Shown: positions 17,433 through 30,706 of the stretch, one piece after another
Position numbering within the stretch: position 1 is the first letter of the stretch
Layout: each line of letters begins with the position of its first letter
NCBI RefSeq assembly: GCF_000735355.1
Contig: NZ_JMPI01000073.1
Location: forward strand, 1 to 64,000
DNA: 64,000 nt
Source of the DNA: Buttiauxella agrestis ATCC 33320
GTDB lineage: Bacteria; Pseudomonadota; Gammaproteobacteria; Enterobacterales; Enterobacteriaceae
Direction: 5' to 3'
The notes under the pieces: model-generated
The model's database searches: none
What the model was told of the DNA's origin: nothing
The model's input: only the letters and a program-made list of their open reading frames with translations
Program-made: the position numbers and the translations under genes

Positions 17433-17503
17433 GCCCTCACCCCCAGGTGAGGGAGAAAACCGAACAGTTCCCTCTCCCTGTGGGAGAGGGTTAGGGTGAG
17501 GGC
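17433..17503. repeat. Palindromic repeat between convergent dsdA and aglB, likely terminator
   Basis: The outer arms GCCCTCACCC and GGGTGAGGGC pair over 70 bases. Two inner hairpins also exist: CCCTCACC/GGTGAGGG (17434-17453) and CCCTCTCCC/GGGAGAGGG (17470-17490). Similar GC-rich palindromes are common between genes in enterobacteria. It can act as a terminator for both genes. Confidence 0.7.
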
Positions 17504-17521
17504 GACCCACACCCTACTAAC

Positions 17522-20463
<2,942 letters not shown>

Positions 20464-20610
20464 TTTTAAATCCTCACGTAACAACCTGTAGGGTAAATGG
20501 CCTTATTTTTTAACGCTGGCCTGAGACTGAGAGTAGGGAGACGCAGGTGACTTATCGTTGCCCGTCGCACCGATTCGTGATCGCTTTCATAGTTTTTATT
20601 TGGTGTAAGT

Positions 20611-20638
20611 TGTCTACTTTTTGATTAATAACTAGACA
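20611..20638. promoter_or_regulatory. Possible operator of the GntR regulator between aglA and yidP
   Basis: The inverted half-sites TGTCTA and TAGACA stand 16 bases apart in the AT-rich gap between the divergent aglA and yidP genes. TTGTCTA/TAGACAA-type sites are bound by HutC-subfamily GntR regulators such as TreR. The wide spacing makes this tentative. Confidence 0.35.
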
Positions 20639-20759
20639 CAGTGATTTTTCCTTTCTAATTCATTAGGTGAATGCGAAATTAAAATCATTTAAATCAAATA
20701 ATTGATTAATGGAACGAGGGTTTATTAAGCCCAGCGCGAAGTCATTAAGAGGTCTACAG

Positions 20760-21467
20760 GTGATCTACAAATCTATCGCTGACAGGTTACGCATCCGGCT
20801 TAATTCAGCGGATTACAATATTGGCAGCCCATTGCCTTCTGAAAAGCGTCTGGCGAGCGAGTTCGGCGTATCAAGAATGACTTTACGCAAGGCTATAGAT
20901 TTACTGGTGAGCTGGGGGTTAGTTGTGCGCCGCCACGGCAGCGGCACCTACGTGGCGAATAAAGACGTTCACCACGAAACCAGCAACCTGACGGGTTTTA
21001 TTGAGGTGATGCGCAACCAGGGCAAAGAGGTGGTGAGTAATGTGCTGGAGTTTCTGATAATGCCCGCACCGCCCGCCATCGCCAGTCAGTTGCGCATTAA
21101 TATTGATGAACGGATCTATTTCTCGCGCCGGGTGCGCTCGGTAGATGGCAAACCGCTGATGGTAGAAGACAGCTATATGCCGTTGAAATTATTCCGTAAT
21201 TTGTCCATCGCACATCTGGAAGGTTCAAAATTCAGTTATATCGAGGATGAGTGCCACATTATCGTGTGCGGTAACTATGAAAGCCTGACGCCAGTATTAG
21301 CAGACAAGAAGATGGCGAAATTGCTCAACATTGATGAGCTAACTCCCATTCTGCGTATCACATCGCTGTCATATAGCGACAGCGGTGACTATGTGAATTA
21401 TTCCGTAATGTTCCGCAATGCCAGCGAATACCAGGTGGATTACCATTTACGCCGGGTACACCTGTAA
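20760..21467 (+). CDS. yidP: GntR/HutC-family regulator YidP
   Basis: 235 residues from the GTG at 20760, which has AAGAGG seven bases upstream and gives MIYKSIADRLRIRLNS as in E. coli YidP. The ATG at 20709 would add 17 residues with no ribosome site. N-terminal winged helix (PLPSEKRLASEFGVSRMTLRKAID), C-terminal UTRA effector domain from about residue 85 (ISRRVR-type SRRVRSVDGKPLMVEDSYMP). It is divergent from aglAB, which it likely represses until a phosphorylated alpha-glucoside binds. Confidence 0.9.
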   Translation: MIYKSIADRLRIRLNSADYNIGSPLPSEKRLASEFGVSRMTLRKAIDLLVSWGLVVRRHGSGTYVANKDVHHETSNLTGFIEVMRNQGKEVVSNVLEFLIMPAPPAIASQLRINIDERIYFSRRVRSVDGKPLMVEDSYMPLKLFRNLSIAHLEGSKFSYIEDECHIIVCGNYESLTPVLADKKMAKLLNIDELTPILRITSLSYSDSGDYVNYSVMFRNASEYQVDYHLRRVHL

Positions 21468-21486
21468 GCGCTGGCATTCATCGTCA

Positions 21487-23142
21487 TTACATCCAGAACA
21501 GCACGGCCAGAAGCTGCGGCGTGATAATGCGCAGGAACATCACCAACGGATAAACCGTGGCGTAAGAAAGTGCTGCGGCACCACTGGTCGCGTGCAAACC
21601 GTTTGCGAAGGCCAGAGCGGGCGGATCGGTCATCGAACCGGCCAGCATGCCGCACAGCGTCAGGTAATTCATTTTGGCGAGGAGCCGGGCAACCAACGCC
21701 GTGACCAGTAGCGGAATTCCGGTAATCAGAATGCCGTAGCCAATCCAGCTCACACCGTCACCATGCAGCAAGGTGCCGATAAAATCACCGCCAGATTTTA
21801 AACCGACGACCGCCAGAAATAGCACAATCCCCAATTCCCGCAGCGCCAGATTCGCACTCGGCGGCATAAACCAATACAGCTTGCCGATGCTTCCGATTCT
21901 CCCCAGGATAATTGCCATAATCAGCGGCCCGCCCGCTAATCCGAGACGCAGTGCAACCGGGAAGCCCGGAATAAACAGCGGGATAGATCCGAGCAGCACG
22001 CCAAGCCCAATACCGATAAACACCGGCAGCATTTGCACCTGCTGGAGTTTTTGCTGCGCGTTCCCCACCTCTGCCGCCACCGCCTCTATGGATTCCGGAC
22101 GGCCCACCAGATTGAGGATATCGCCAAATTGCAGGCTGGCATTGCTGCTGGCAACCAGCTCGACGCCCGCACGATTCAGGCGTGAAATCACCACGTCATA
22201 CTTTTGTTTTAAATGCAGGTCGCGGATTTTCTTGCCGAGCACTTTCTCGTTCGTCACCACCACGCGCTCCACACGTAAATCAGTGCCACGTGTGGAAAGT
22301 GAGGTATCCACCTGCTGGCCAATCACCAGCAATGCGGAGTGCAGATCTTTTTCCTGGCCGACCAGGTGCAATAAATCTCCGGTTTGAATGATGGTGCCAG
22401 GCGCCGGAACCATCAGCAATTCACCGCGTTTCAGGCGCGAGCAGATAATGGTGTCGCTATTGAGTACCGGAACATCCTGAATCGGTAATCCGTTGAGATT
22501 CGGGTTGGCAACGCAGATATTCATCGTCTGGAGTTGTGCGTGATATTGCCCTGAGCTGCTATCAAAACGCTGCGCTTCTTGATCGACATTGATGCGAAAA
22601 GCCATACGAATGAGCCACATGGTGAGCAAAATTCCGCAAATGCCGAAGGGATAGGCCATCGCGTAGCTCATCCCCATTTTATCCACCAACTCCGCAGGTG
22701 TGCCGAGATCGGTCAGAATTTGCTGGCCCGCACCGAGTGCCGGAGTATTCGTTACCGCACCCGAGAAAATCCCAAGCACCACCGGTAACGGAACATCGAA
22801 AATTTTATAGATGAGTGCCGTAACCAGCGCGCCAATCACCACAATGAGCAGTGCAAAGAGATTAAGACGCAGGCCGGAAACCCGTAATGACGAGAAGAAA
22901 CCTGGCCCCACTTGAATGCCGATGGTGTAAACGAAAAGAATCAGGCCAAATTCTTGAATGAAATGAAGCATATCGCCATTCAGGTTTACTCCCGCCTGAT
23001 TGATAAAATGGCCGACGATAATCCCGCCGAACAACACACCTCCGATGCCAAACCCAACGCCGCGAATTTTGATGTTACCAATCCACAAGCCCACGACTGC
23101 GACCAATGCCAACATACTGACGGTTAACGCTATTCCACTCAT
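21487..23142 (-). CDS. yidE: Putative transporter YidE (AAE family, two RCK_C domains)
   Basis: 551 residues (553 in E. coli). Membrane segments fill residues 1-190 and 370-551; between them are two regulator-of-K+-conductance C-type domains, seen at [30 protein letters not shown] and [46 protein letters not shown] and [13 protein letters not shown] are the two conserved half-repeats of the aspartate:alanine exchanger family. Substrate unknown. Confidence 0.93.
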   Translation of the reverse strand: MSGIALTVSMLALVAVVGLWIGNIKIRGVGFGIGGVLFGGIIVGHFINQAGVNLNGDMLHFIQEFGLILFVYTIGIQVGPGFFSSLRVSGLRLNLFALLIVVIGALVTALIYKIFDVPLPVVLGIFSGAVTNTPALGAGQQILTDLGTPAELVDKMGMSYAMAYPFGICGILLTMWLIRMAFRINVDQEAQRFDSSSGQYHAQLQTMNICVANPNLNGLPIQDVPVLNSDTIICSRLKRGELLMVPAPGTIIQTGDLLHLVGQEKDLHSALLVIGQQVDTSLSTRGTDLRVERVVVTNEKVLGKKIRDLHLKQKYDVVISRLNRAGVELVASSNASLQFGDILNLVGRPESIEAVAAEVGNAQQKLQQVQMLPVFIGIGLGVLLGSIPLFIPGFPVALRLGLAGGPLIMAIILGRIGSIGKLYWFMPPSANLALRELGIVLFLAVVGLKSGGDFIGTLLHGDGVSWIGYGILITGIPLLVTALVARLLAKMNYLTLCGMLAGSMTDPPALAFANGLHATSGAAALSYATVYPLVMFLRIITPQLLAVLFWM

Positions 23143-23227
23143 TTAAGAATTCCCTGTGAATAACATTATTGTTAACAAGGATTCTGGCAGAGAGGCAGGG
23201 GAGTTAATGGGGTGCAGAGCACAAAAA

Positions 23228-23248
23228 AGGCCCCATAAAATGGGGCCT
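23228..23248 (-). terminator. Terminator of ibpAB
   Basis: On the minus strand AGGCCCCAT and ATGGGGCCT form a nine-base stem around a TTT loop, followed by TTTTTTGTG. It lies about 20 bases beyond the ibpB stop. Confidence 0.9.
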
Positions 23249-23267
23249 CAAAAGGGGATTACTACTA

Positions 23268-23696
23268 TTAACTATTAAGCGCCGGGCGTTCACTGATGGC
23301 GATGCGTTTCGGTGCGACTTCTTCCGGAATTTCGCGTACCAGGTCGATGTGCAGCAGACCGTTGGTAAAGGTCGCGCCGGAAACTTTCATGTATTCCGCG
23401 AGGGTGAAGCTCAGGTTAAATGGCTGAGTCACTAACCCCTGATGCAGCCAGGTGGTCTCTTTTTCAGATTTTACCGGCGTCCCTTTTACATGCAGACGCG
23501 TGCCTTCCAGCTCGATTTCGAGATCTTCCTGGCGGAACCCTGCCAGCGCAAGCGTAATGCGGTAATGGTTGTCATCGCCTTTTTCAATATTGTAAGGCGG
23601 GAATGTCTGACCTTCGCTGCTGGTTTGTAAGGCGTTAGCCAATTTGTCAAAACCGATCCATTGACGCAGCAGAGGTGATAAATCGTAGTTACGCAT
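23268..23696 (-). CDS. ibpB: Small heat-shock protein IbpB
   Basis: 142 residues, as in E. coli. An Hsp20/alpha-crystallin chaperone that binds aggregates with IbpA and hands clients to DnaK/Clp[20 protein letters not shown] is the N-terminal arm; the alpha-crystallin domain spans about 35-125 with the [19 protein letters not shown] strands; PKRIAI is the C-terminal anchor of the IxI type. AAGGAGA precedes the start and is held in a ROSE-like hairpin. An ERIC element separates it from ibpA. Confidence 0.96.
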   Translation of the reverse strand: MRNYDLSPLLRQWIGFDKLANALQTSSEGQTFPPYNIEKGDDNHYRITLALAGFRQEDLEIELEGTRLHVKGTPVKSEKETTWLHQGLVTQPFNLSFTLAEYMKVSGATFTNGLLHIDLVREIPEEVAPKRIAISERPALNS

Positions 23697-23703
23697 AGTT
23701 ATT

Positions 23704-23721
23704 CTCCTTCTATGAAGCGAG
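23704..23721 (-). promoter_or_regulatory. ROSE-like RNA thermometer hairpin at the ibpB ribosome site
   Basis: On the minus strand CTC-G-CTTC-ATA-GAAG-GAG folds into a hairpin in which the AAGGAG ribosome site pairs with the upstream arm, leaving a single bulged G. This is the core layout of ROSE thermometers. Confidence 0.6.
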
Positions 23722-23722
23722 T

Positions 23723-23849
23723 TTTACCCATCGCCCTTCAAGATTCAGGGTTGTTGGCTGCTCTCGTTCACCCGAATCGCTTACTTTAGTAAGCTCATCG
23801 GGATTCATTCGATTGCCGCCTACCTGCATCATGAAGTTGCTCGGGTATG
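23723..23849. repeat. ERIC element 2, between ibpA and ibpB
   Basis: About 127 bases with ends TTACCC and GGGTAT and the core CGCTTACTTTAGTAAGC. It starts two bases upstream of the ibpB thermometer hairpin and lies within the ibpAB transcript. Confidence 0.88.
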
Positions 23850-23924
23850 AGCCTTAGGCTCCCTGTCGGCAAGCCTAAGTCTGGTTAAATTTTTGGTGTG
23901 GGCCGCTTAATGCGACCCGCAGAA

Positions 23925-24338
23925 TTAATTGATCTCGATACGGCGCGGTTTCATCGCTTCCGGAATCACGCGTTCCAGGTCGATGTACAGCAGGCCGTTA
24001 ACCAGATTAGCGCCACGAATGTGGATGTTTTCGGCTAACTGGAATTTGCGTTCGAAGTTGCGTTCAGCAATCCCCTGATACAGGTAAGTGCGCTCTGGCT
24101 GTGGGTCTGCATGCGCGCCTTTTACTACCAGCAGGTTATCCTGGGCTGTGATTTCCAGCTCGCTTTCCGCGAAACCGGCAACAGCAATGGCAATGCGATA
24201 GTTGTTTTCATCAACCAATTCAACATTGTATGGAGGATAGCCGCCGTTGCTCTGACCCTGGTTGTTTTCCAGCAGGTTGAACAGACGATCAAACCCGATT
24301 GCAGAACGGTAGAGCGGGGATAAGTCGAAATTACGCAT
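23925..24338 (-). CDS. ibpA: Small heat-shock protein IbpA
   Basis: 137 residues, as in E. coli. Hsp20-family chaperone. [19 protein letters not shown], the alpha-crystallin domain ([20 protein letters not shown]) and the C-terminal PRRIEIN anchor are all present. It is first in the ibpAB operon. A sigma-32 promoter and a ROSE hairpin lie upstream, so both transcription and translation rise with heat. Confidence 0.97.
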   Translation of the reverse strand: MRNFDLSPLYRSAIGFDRLFNLLENNQGQSNGGYPPYNVELVDENNYRIAIAVAGFAESELEITAQDNLLVVKGAHADPQPERTYLYQGIAERNFERKFQLAENIHIRGANLVNGLLYIDLERVIPEAMKPRRIEIN

Positions 24339-24347
24339 AAATTAAAA

Positions 24348-24365
24348 CTCCTGATAATCAGCGAG
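24348..24365 (-). promoter_or_regulatory. ROSE RNA thermometer hairpin at the ibpA ribosome site
   Basis: On the minus strand CTC-G-CTGAT-T-ATCAG-GAG pairs the AGGAG ribosome site with a bulged G in the opposite arm, ten bases before the ATG. The E. coli ibpA ROSE element has the same hairpin. The remaining leader (24366-24440) would form the other ROSE stems. Confidence 0.8.
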
Positions 24366-24444
24366 AATCAAACATTGCCTTCCATCATGGACAGGCTTCA
24401 GGAACCCAGTACCCTTACGGCGTACTGTTATTGGCTACATTCCT

Positions 24445-24474
24445 AAAATCGGTCCTTATCTACGCTTTTCAAGG
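24445..24474 (-). promoter_or_regulatory. Sigma-32 heat-shock promoter of ibpAB
   Basis: Minus strand: CCTTGAAA, then 14 bases, then CCGATTTT. This fits the RpoH consensus CTTGAAA/CCCCATNT with the usual spacing and stands about 105 bases upstream of ibpA, leaving room for the ROSE leader. The rest of the 24475-24655 gap shows nothing else clear. Confidence 0.8.
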
Positions 24475-24655
24475 GTACAAAAGGAAATTTTTTGCGACAT
24501 TAGCTGTCAGTACATAGACTCCTTGTGGAGTAAACAAGATTAATCTGCGATAGCCGCCACAGAGTGGCAACCGCACAGTTTTTATTCTCTGTATGGGTGA
24601 TATAACCCAATGCAGCCAGGCCGGAAATGGCCCTTATTAACGAAAATTAACAGTG

Positions 24656-24976
24656 ATGATGAAAAGTTATCTTCCAACAATAATTCTGGGCAGCGGGCTT
24701 CTGACAGTCAGTGGATGTTCAAGTGTTATGACTCACACAGGTGGGCAAGAGGGAACCTATCCCGGCACTCGCGCAAGCTACGAAATGCTGACTGACAGCG
24801 AAACGAGCTGGGGATACAAGCCATTTGTCGCGCTCGATATGCCATTTACCGCAGTAGCGGATACCGTGTTGTTACCGTGGGATCTGTTCCGTGAAGATAA
24901 ATCACTAAAATCCAGGGTTGAAGCGAGCGAGAGCAAGAACCTGGCGACCAATTCTGTGATCCCGCCCGTTCAGTAA
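24656..24976 (+). CDS. yidQ: YidQ family lipoprotein
   Basis: 106 residues. Lipobox LTVSGC with the cysteine at about residue 20, then SSVMTHTGGQEGTYPGTRASYE, the signature of YidQ (DUF1375). ALDMPFTAVADTVLLPWDLFR is the second conserved block. A GTG and two ATGs stand in a row at 24653-24661, so the exact start is uncertain by a codon or two. Outer-membrane location is likely. Function unknown. Its stop abuts the stop of the convergent yidR. Confidence 0.88.
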   Translation: MMKSYLPTIILGSGLLTVSGCSSVMTHTGGQEGTYPGTRASYEMLTDSETSWGYKPFVALDMPFTAVADTVLLPWDLFREDKSLKSRVEASESKNLATNSVIPPVQ

Positions 24977-26242
24977 TTAAAGCCCTGTTTGGGTCATAAA
25001 TAGCTGGCGGAAGCCGTCGACATCTTGCATCCACGCAACCTGTTTCCCATCGGGTGAAAACACCACCGCATCCGCTGATGGCTCGTTGCCATTTGGCGGC
25101 GTGAGCGGTGTAATGGCACCATTATTCACATCGCACAATACAATCCGATTGTTCTGCACAAAGCCCATAGCCCGCCCTGACGGGTGCCAGTTAAACGCCG
25201 ACTGAATGTCATCTTTACCCTGCGTAAGCTGGCGTGGCTCCCCGCCGTTGGGTGAAACCAGAAACATCTGCACCACACCTGAATCGTCACGCATCAAAAA
25301 TGCCAGCAAACTGCCATCCGGGGAGCTTCTCACCCAATGCCGTGGCTGCGGGGTTAAACCGGGATAGCAGTGCTGGTGAGTAAACGTAAGGCGACGTTGC
25401 TGCACACCCGCAGGTGGCGCAGGAAGCGTAGTTTGCGTGCCTTCAATCGGCTCATCACCCGCAATAAAATACGCCTCTTTGTTCTCGGGCAAATCAACGA
25501 TAAACAGCTCTGGCACTTTGTCGCCGCTTTCTGAAAGCGTATCGCCGATAAACGCCAGCGCCCAGCGCTGTTGGTCTCCATCTGCTTTACGGTAGCCATT
25601 ATTGCCTACCCAACCTTCTTCGTAAGCACGGTTTATGTCATCACTGCCTGCCTGTGGCGTGGATGTCGTGCGGCTAACCAACACGCAATAATGGCTGCCG
25701 TCATATTCACGAGGATGTTGCTTCGCGGGTGTCACAGGCCCGTAAGGCAGCGCAATGCCGACGTTACGCAAATCTTGCGCCGCGTCGTATTCATGCATGA
25801 CGTGGTCGTTATAGGTGAAGCTCAGGCGTGAACCATCGTGGCTCCAGACATGAACATGACTGCCGCCGCGCAGTGCGCCTTTGGTAAAGGGTGGGGTGAT
25901 ATCCATTGCGTCGAGATTGGTTGCCATCCCGTTTTCGACCACCACGCCACGGCGGTGATGGAAATCGTACTGCCAGGTTTCATCAGGATTTTCGGGGCCG
26001 TGGATAAAAACATAACGCTCAGGTTGCTGCGGATTTACCGTCACTACGCCAACATGCGCACCCAGTGATGCCCGGTACACAACCTGCACTTCGCCGGTAT
26101 TGATATTAACGCGCTCAATGGTTTCGCTGGTAAACGACGCGCCAGAAGGGCGCACATCAAACACCAGATATTGGCTATCTGGAGTCCAGGTATGGGTGTT
26201 GGTGAGTTGATGATGACGAGATGCAAAAGTGAGTTGTTTCAT
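24977..26242 (-). CDS. yidR: YidR, DUF3748 beta-propeller protein
   Basis: 421 residues (415 in E. coli). It contains TolB/WD40-like blade motifs such as HTWTPDSQYLVFDVRPSG, WSHDGSRLSFTYNDH, SSPDGSLLAFLMRDD and VVFSPDGKQVAWMQD. No signal peptide is visible, so it is probably cytoplasmic. Function unknown. TAA stops of yidQ and yidR are directly adjacent with no intergenic base. Confidence 0.9.
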   Translation of the reverse strand: MKQLTFASRHHQLTNTHTWTPDSQYLVFDVRPSGASFTSETIERVNINTGEVQVVYRASLGAHVGVVTVNPQQPERYVFIHGPENPDETWQYDFHHRRGVVVENGMATNLDAMDITPPFTKGALRGGSHVHVWSHDGSRLSFTYNDHVMHEYDAAQDLRNVGIALPYGPVTPAKQHPREYDGSHYCVLVSRTTSTPQAGSDDINRAYEEGWVGNNGYRKADGDQQRWALAFIGDTLSESGDKVPELFIVDLPENKEAYFIAGDEPIEGTQTTLPAPPAGVQQRRLTFTHQHCYPGLTPQPRHWVRSSPDGSLLAFLMRDDSGVVQMFLVSPNGGEPRQLTQGKDDIQSAFNWHPSGRAMGFVQNNRIVLCDVNNGAITPLTPPNGNEPSADAVVFSPDGKQVAWMQDVDGFRQLFMTQTGL

Positions 26243-26311
26243 GTCGTTATCCAGACAATGACATCAAAGAGAGAAGAGTACAGTACACATAGATACTGGC
26301 CGCAGCAAAAC

Positions 26312-26327
26312 TTCACGCTGACTTCAT
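26312..26327 (+). promoter_or_regulatory. Putative CreB box upstream of cbrA
   Basis: TTCAC, six bases, TTCAT: one mismatch from the CreB tag TTCAC-N6-TTCAC. It lies 47 bases upstream of the cbrA ATG. cbrA is a known CreBC-regulated gene in E. coli. Confidence 0.65.
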
Positions 26328-26373
26328 ATTCGTTTTGTACATTGCCGTTCATTCTCTACCTGAGGCAAAGACA

Positions 26374-27474
26374 ATGGAACATTTCGACGTAGCAATTATT
26401 GGATTAGGGCCCGCAGGCTCAGCGCTGGCACGGCAATTAGCCGGATCGAAGCGTGTGATTGCACTAGATAAAAAACACCAGCATGGCACTGATGGATTCA
26501 CCAAACCCTGCGGTGGACTACTGGCACCGGACGCCCAACGCTCATTTATTCGTGACGGTATAACCCTGCCAGTCGAGGTCATCGCCAACCCGCAAATTTT
26601 TAGCGTCAAGACGGTCGATGTGGAGACATCACTCACTCGCAACTACCAGCGTAGCTATATCAACATCAATCGCCACGCATTTGATTTATGGATGAAATCG
26701 CTTATTCCTGATGACGTTGTGGTTCACCATGACAGTCTGTGCCAGAAAATCTGGCGTGAAGAGGGTAAATGGCAGGTGGTTTTTCACAGCGATGGCCAAA
26801 AACAGCACGTTACCGCTGATTATCTCGTCGGTGCCGACGGGGCTAATTCTCTGGTTCATCGCCACCTGTATCCCGATCATCAGATTCGCAAATACGTCGC
26901 CATTCAGCAGTGGTTTGTAGAACAGCACCCCGCGCCGTTTTACTCATGTATTTTTGATAATGACGTAACGAATTGTTATTCCTGGAGTATCAGTAAAGAC
27001 GGCTATTTTATCTTTGGTGGCGCGTATCCAATGAAAGAGGGACAGCAACGCTTTGAAAGTCTGAAAGAAAAGATGGCCGCATTCCATTTCCGATTCGGAG
27101 AAAAGGTAAAAAGTGAAAAATGCACCGTACTATTTCCATCGCGATGGGCAGATTTTATTTGCGGGAAAGAAAATGCGTTTTTGATTGGCGAGGCGGCAGG
27201 TTTTATCAGCGCAAGTTCACTCGAAGGAATTAGCTATGCGCTCGACAGTGCAGAGATCCTTAATTCAGTGCTGAAGAACAAAGCAGAGGATCCCAACGAT
27301 GCGTACTGGCGCGCAACAAGGAAACTACGCATTAAACTCTACGGCAAAATCATCAAAAGCCGGTGCTTAACCGCTCCGGGATTAAGAAAATTGCTGATGC
27401 AGAGCAACGTTGCGCATATCCCGCTAAACATAAATGAGCCCACCTGCCGGGATTACACAACGGAAAATCTGTGA
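26374..27474 (+). CDS. cbrA: FAD-dependent oxidoreductase CbrA (CreBC regulon)
   Basis: 366 residues from [19 protein letters not shown]. coli CbrA has 354. The dinucleotide loop GLGPAGSA is at residues 10-17, the DxxGADGA-type motif [12 protein letters not shown] near residue 150, and the [18 protein letters not shown] flavin loop near residue 270. It belongs to the geranylgeranyl-reductase-like flavoproteins. In E. coli overexpression gives tolerance to colicin E2; its substrate is unknown. I chose the ATG at 26374, not the upstream one at 26335, because of GAGG and the family start. Confidence 0.9.
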   Translation: MEHFDVAIIGLGPAGSALARQLAGSKRVIALDKKHQHGTDGFTKPCGGLLAPDAQRSFIRDGITLPVEVIANPQIFSVKTVDVETSLTRNYQRSYININRHAFDLWMKSLIPDDVVVHHDSLCQKIWREEGKWQVVFHSDGQKQHVTADYLVGADGANSLVHRHLYPDHQIRKYVAIQQWFVEQHPAPFYSCIFDNDVTNCYSWSISKDGYFIFGGAYPMKEGQQRFESLKEKMAAFHFRFGEKVKSEKCTVLFPSRWADFICGKENAFLIGEAAGFISASSLEGISYALDSAEILNSVLKNKAEDPNDAYWRATRKLRIKLYGKIIKSRCLTAPGLRKLLMQSNVAHIPLNINEPTCRDYTTENL

Positions 27475-27494
27475 TGCAAGATATTAGAAGTTTC

Positions 27495-27520
27495 ACCCTG
27501 AAGCGTTGACGCCTCAGGGT
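27495..27520. terminator. Hairpin between convergent cbrA and dgoT
   Basis: ACCCTGA and TCAGGGT arms with an inner GCGT/ACGC extension. T-runs on either side are weak, so it may be a Rho-dependent or partial terminator. Confidence 0.45.
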
Positions 27521-27536
27521 AAATGCCTGGAGATTT

Positions 27537-28829
27537 TTATCCCACCCTTTCTACTTTACCCACCAACAGGATGTAGGAGAGTGCGCCAAGCAGCGCCACA
27601 GCAGAGATATAAACCAGCGCTGGGGCGAAACCGTAGCCCTGCGCAAGGTAGCCGACAACCAGCGGAACGGTGATCCCGCCCAGGCCGCCAACAAAGTTGA
27701 ATACTCCGCCGGTCAGACCAATCAGGCGCATCGGTGCCAGCGACGAAACTAGCGACCAGGTGATTGAAGCAAAGCCGTTACCAAAGAAGGCGATGGCCAT
27801 TAGCGTCATAATCCACACCGGATCATTGGTGTAGTTCGCGCCCATAATGCAGGTGGAGATCAGCAAGCCGCAGATGATTGGCGTTTTGCGCGCAATCCCC
27901 AGTGAATAGCCTTTGCGAACCAGCCTGTCAGCCACCCAGCCCGAAAGCAGCACGCCAAAGAAGGCGGCCAGGAATGGAACGGTAGTCATAAACCCGGCTT
28001 TCAGCGCAGTAATGCCTTTTTCTTGCGTGAGGTAATTCGGGAACCAGGTCAGGAAAAACCACAGCGTGGACGTGACCGCAAACTGGCCAAGATAAACGCC
28101 AACCAGTTTGCGATGGAATACCAGTTTCCAGTCGGCTGCGGTCATAGGAATGCGGGATTTTTTCTCGGTTGGCGCATCGCCATCGACCAGGCCACCGCCA
28201 TCACGAATATAATCCAGTTCAGCCTGATTGATGCCTTTGCTGGCACGCGGTGACTGATAAACCTTAATCCAGATAAATGACCAGATGATGCCTACGCCAC
28301 CGGTGATAATAAACACCCAGTGCCAGCTCAGCATTTCCTGAATCCAGATAAGCAACGGCGTGAGGAATGCCAGCCCGACGAACTGGCCAGAAGTATAAAA
28401 ACCTACCGCAGACGCACGCTCATGTTCCGGGAACCAACTGGTTACCATGCGGTTGTTCGTCGGAAATGCAGGGGCTTCAAAAATACCGGTAATCGCACGC
28501 AGGCCAATTAACGACATTAATCCGGTAGCAAAACCCTGGAATAACGTTGCGACAGACCAACCGAAAATCGCAATAAAATAGGTCATGCGCGAGCCGACGC
28601 GGTCAAGGAACCAGCCGCCAGGAATCTGGCATAAAGTATAAAGCCAGGCAAAAGCCGAGAAGATATAACCCATCTGGGTTTTGGTAATACCAAATTCTTC
28701 CTGAATATGGGCAGAGGCTACGGCCAGATTAGCGCGGTCGACATAACAAATAACCACGGTAATAAAGATCATAATAAGCGTCACATAACGACGACGCGTA
28801 GGTTTTGTAGCGGTTACAGAAATATCCAT
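27537..28829 (-). CDS. dgoT: D-galactonate transporter DgoT
   Basis: 430 residues, as in E. coli; the ATG at 28829 follows GGAGA and gives [16 protein letters not shown] 12-helix H+ symporter of the anion:cation symporter family. [20 protein letters not shown] and [15 protein letters not shown] are almost unchanged from E. coli. Last gene of dgoRKADT. It imports D-galactonate for the modified De Ley-Doudoroff pathway. Confidence 0.97.
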   Translation of the reverse strand: MDISVTATKPTRRRYVTLIMIFITVVICYVDRANLAVASAHIQEEFGITKTQMGYIFSAFAWLYTLCQIPGGWFLDRVGSRMTYFIAIFGWSVATLFQGFATGLMSLIGLRAITGIFEAPAFPTNNRMVTSWFPEHERASAVGFYTSGQFVGLAFLTPLLIWIQEMLSWHWVFIITGGVGIIWSFIWIKVYQSPRASKGINQAELDYIRDGGGLVDGDAPTEKKSRIPMTAADWKLVFHRKLVGVYLGQFAVTSTLWFFLTWFPNYLTQEKGITALKAGFMTTVPFLAAFFGVLLSGWVADRLVRKGYSLGIARKTPIICGLLISTCIMGANYTNDPVWIMTLMAIAFFGNGFASITWSLVSSLAPMRLIGLTGGVFNFVGGLGGITVPLVVGYLAQGYGFAPALVYISAVALLGALSYILLVGKVERVG

Positions 28830-28940
28830 CGTGTTCTGTCTCCAGAATTTGGGCATGGCAATACCAGCCACCATGCCCTGTTATATACAGAGGGTGTTTT
28901 ATATTTATTGGGGTATTACAGGTGGTTTATAAAATAACCC

Positions 28941-30089
28941 TCACCATTCGGCAATTGAACCATCTTCGTAACGCCATAAAGGGTTGCGCCAGTCGGCTAC
29001 ATTTTTACTGCGTTCAATGACTTTTTCTTCATCAATTTCTACACCAAGGCCTGGTTTCATTAATGGCATAAAGTGACCGCCATCCATTTTGAAATCGTCT
29101 TTGTTTTTTACGAAGTCGAGTAATTCCGCACCTTTGTTGTAATGAATCCCCATGCTTTGTTCCTGGAACACCGCGTTGCGGGACACAAAGTCGATGTGCA
29201 AACATGCAGCCAGTGCGATTGGGCCAAGCGGGCAATGTGGAGCCAGTGAAACGTCATAAGCTTCAGCCATACCGGCAATTTTGTAGCACTCGGTGATACC
29301 ACCAGCATGAGAAAGATCGGGTTGCAGAATCGCCAGTCCGCCGGCTTCCAGTACGCGTTTGAACTCAAAGCGCGAGAACATACGTTCGCCTGCGGCGATT
29401 GGAATGTGGGTTTGTGCCGCAAGACGCGGATAGTATTCTGCTTGCTCGGCAAGAACCGGTTCTTCAATAAACAGCGGGCGATATTGCTCTAATTCTTTAA
29501 TTAATACTTTCGCCATCGGCGCACTGACACGGCCATGGAAATCCAGACCAAATTCAATTTCATTGCCAAAGGCTTCGCGAATTTGTGCAACGGTATTAAC
29601 AGCGGCATCAATTTTACGGGAGTTATCAATAATTCCCATTTCTTCACAGCCATTTAATTTAAAGGTATCAAAGCCAATTTTCCGCAATGCGGAAATACCT
29701 TCAATCACTTCTGATGGACGATCGCCACCGACCCAGCTATAGGCTTTAATTTTATCGCGAACCAATCCACCCATTAATTGCCAGACTGGTGCATTTAATA
29801 CTTTACCTTTTATATCCCACAACGCCTGGTCAATACCGGCAATTGCGCTCATCAGAATAGGGCCACCACGATAAAAACCGCCGCGATACATCACTTGCCA
29901 CAAATCATTAATACGCGCAGGATCCTGTCCAATCAGCATTTCACTTAATTCATGAACGGCTGCCTCAACGCTTTTTGCCCGGCCTTCAATAACCGGCTCG
30001 CCCCAGCCGACAATACCTTCATCGGTTTCAATTTTCAGGAACATCCAGCGCGGGGGTAATCGATAAGTGGTTAATTTAGTAATTTTCAT
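28941..30089 (-). CDS. dgoD: D-galactonate dehydratase
   Basis: 382 residues, as in E. coli. Enolase-superfamily enzyme of the mandelate-racemase subgroup that turns D-galactonate into 2-keto-3-deoxygalactonate. The Mg ligands lie in GLDFHGR, IEEP and AAGERMFSR, and the catalytic His in [10 protein letters not shown]. It overlaps dgoA by four bases. Confidence 0.97.
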   Translation of the reverse strand: MKITKLTTYRLPPRWMFLKIETDEGIVGWGEPVIEGRAKSVEAAVHELSEMLIGQDPARINDLWQVMYRGGFYRGGPILMSAIAGIDQALWDIKGKVLNAPVWQLMGGLVRDKIKAYSWVGGDRPSEVIEGISALRKIGFDTFKLNGCEEMGIIDNSRKIDAAVNTVAQIREAFGNEIEFGLDFHGRVSAPMAKVLIKELEQYRPLFIEEPVLAEQAEYYPRLAAQTHIPIAAGERMFSRFEFKRVLEAGGLAILQPDLSHAGGITECYKIAGMAEAYDVSLAPHCPLGPIALAACLHIDFVSRNAVFQEQSMGIHYNKGAELLDFVKNKDDFKMDGGHFMPLMKPGLGVEIDEEKVIERSKNVADWRNPLWRYEDGSIAEW

Positions 30090-30706
30090 GGCTGCACAGC
30101 CTCCTTGTACGCTTTAACAAATGCTTTCGCCTTCTCAGTTGTACGCTTAACAGATTGACCCGCACGGTATAAATCGCTGCCAAGACCTGCTCCAGCGCAG
30201 CCCGCTTTTAGCCATTGCACCAGGTTTTCAGGCGTCACACCACCAACCGCAAACACGGGTACTTCTGGCGGCAGCACGGCTTTAAGCGCTTTGATGTAGT
30301 CCGGGCCAAAAGAGGAAGAAGGGAAGATTTTCAGCGCCTGAGCGCCCGCATCCAACGCGGTAAACGCTTCTGAGGCGGTGGCACAACCGGCGCAGACCGT
30401 CATTCCGCTGGCGACGGCACGGCGAATAACTTCCGGCTGCGTATTCGGTGTGACAACCAGTTTGCCGCCCATCTCAGCCAGCTCATTGACCTGATCGGGT
30501 TTCAAAACGGTCCCTGCGCCAATCAGTGCGCGATGCCCAAATTCTGCAACCATTGCGCGAATACTTTGCTGCCAGTCTGGTGAATTCATCGGGATTTCTA
30601 TCGCATCAAATCCCGCACCCAGCAACGCGGCAACATGTGCGTGTGCTTCGTCCGGTGTAATACCGCGCAAAATAGCGATGAGCGGTAGATTAGTTTGCCA
30701 CTGCAT
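30086..30706 (-). CDS. dgoA: 2-dehydro-3-deoxy-6-phosphogalactonate aldolase
   Basis: 206 residues. Class I KDPG-type aldolase; splits 2-keto-3-deoxy-6-phosphogalactonate into pyruvate and glyceraldehyde-3-phosphate. The Schiff-base lysine is in QALKIFPSS, and GGVTPENL is the phosphate loop. The ATG at 30706 has AAGGAG eight bases upstream; the TTG two codons earlier is too close to it. The start lies inside the end of dgoK (17-base overlap). Confidence 0.95.
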   Translation of the reverse strand: MQWQTNLPLIAILRGITPDEAHAHVAALLGAGFDAIEIPMNSPDWQQSIRAMVAEFGHRALIGAGTVLKPDQVNELAEMGGKLVVTPNTQPEVIRRAVASGMTVCAGCATASEAFTALDAGAQALKIFPSSSFGPDYIKALKAVLPPEVPVFAVGGVTPENLVQWLKAGCAGAGLGSDLYRAGQSVKRTTEKAKAFVKAYKEAVQP

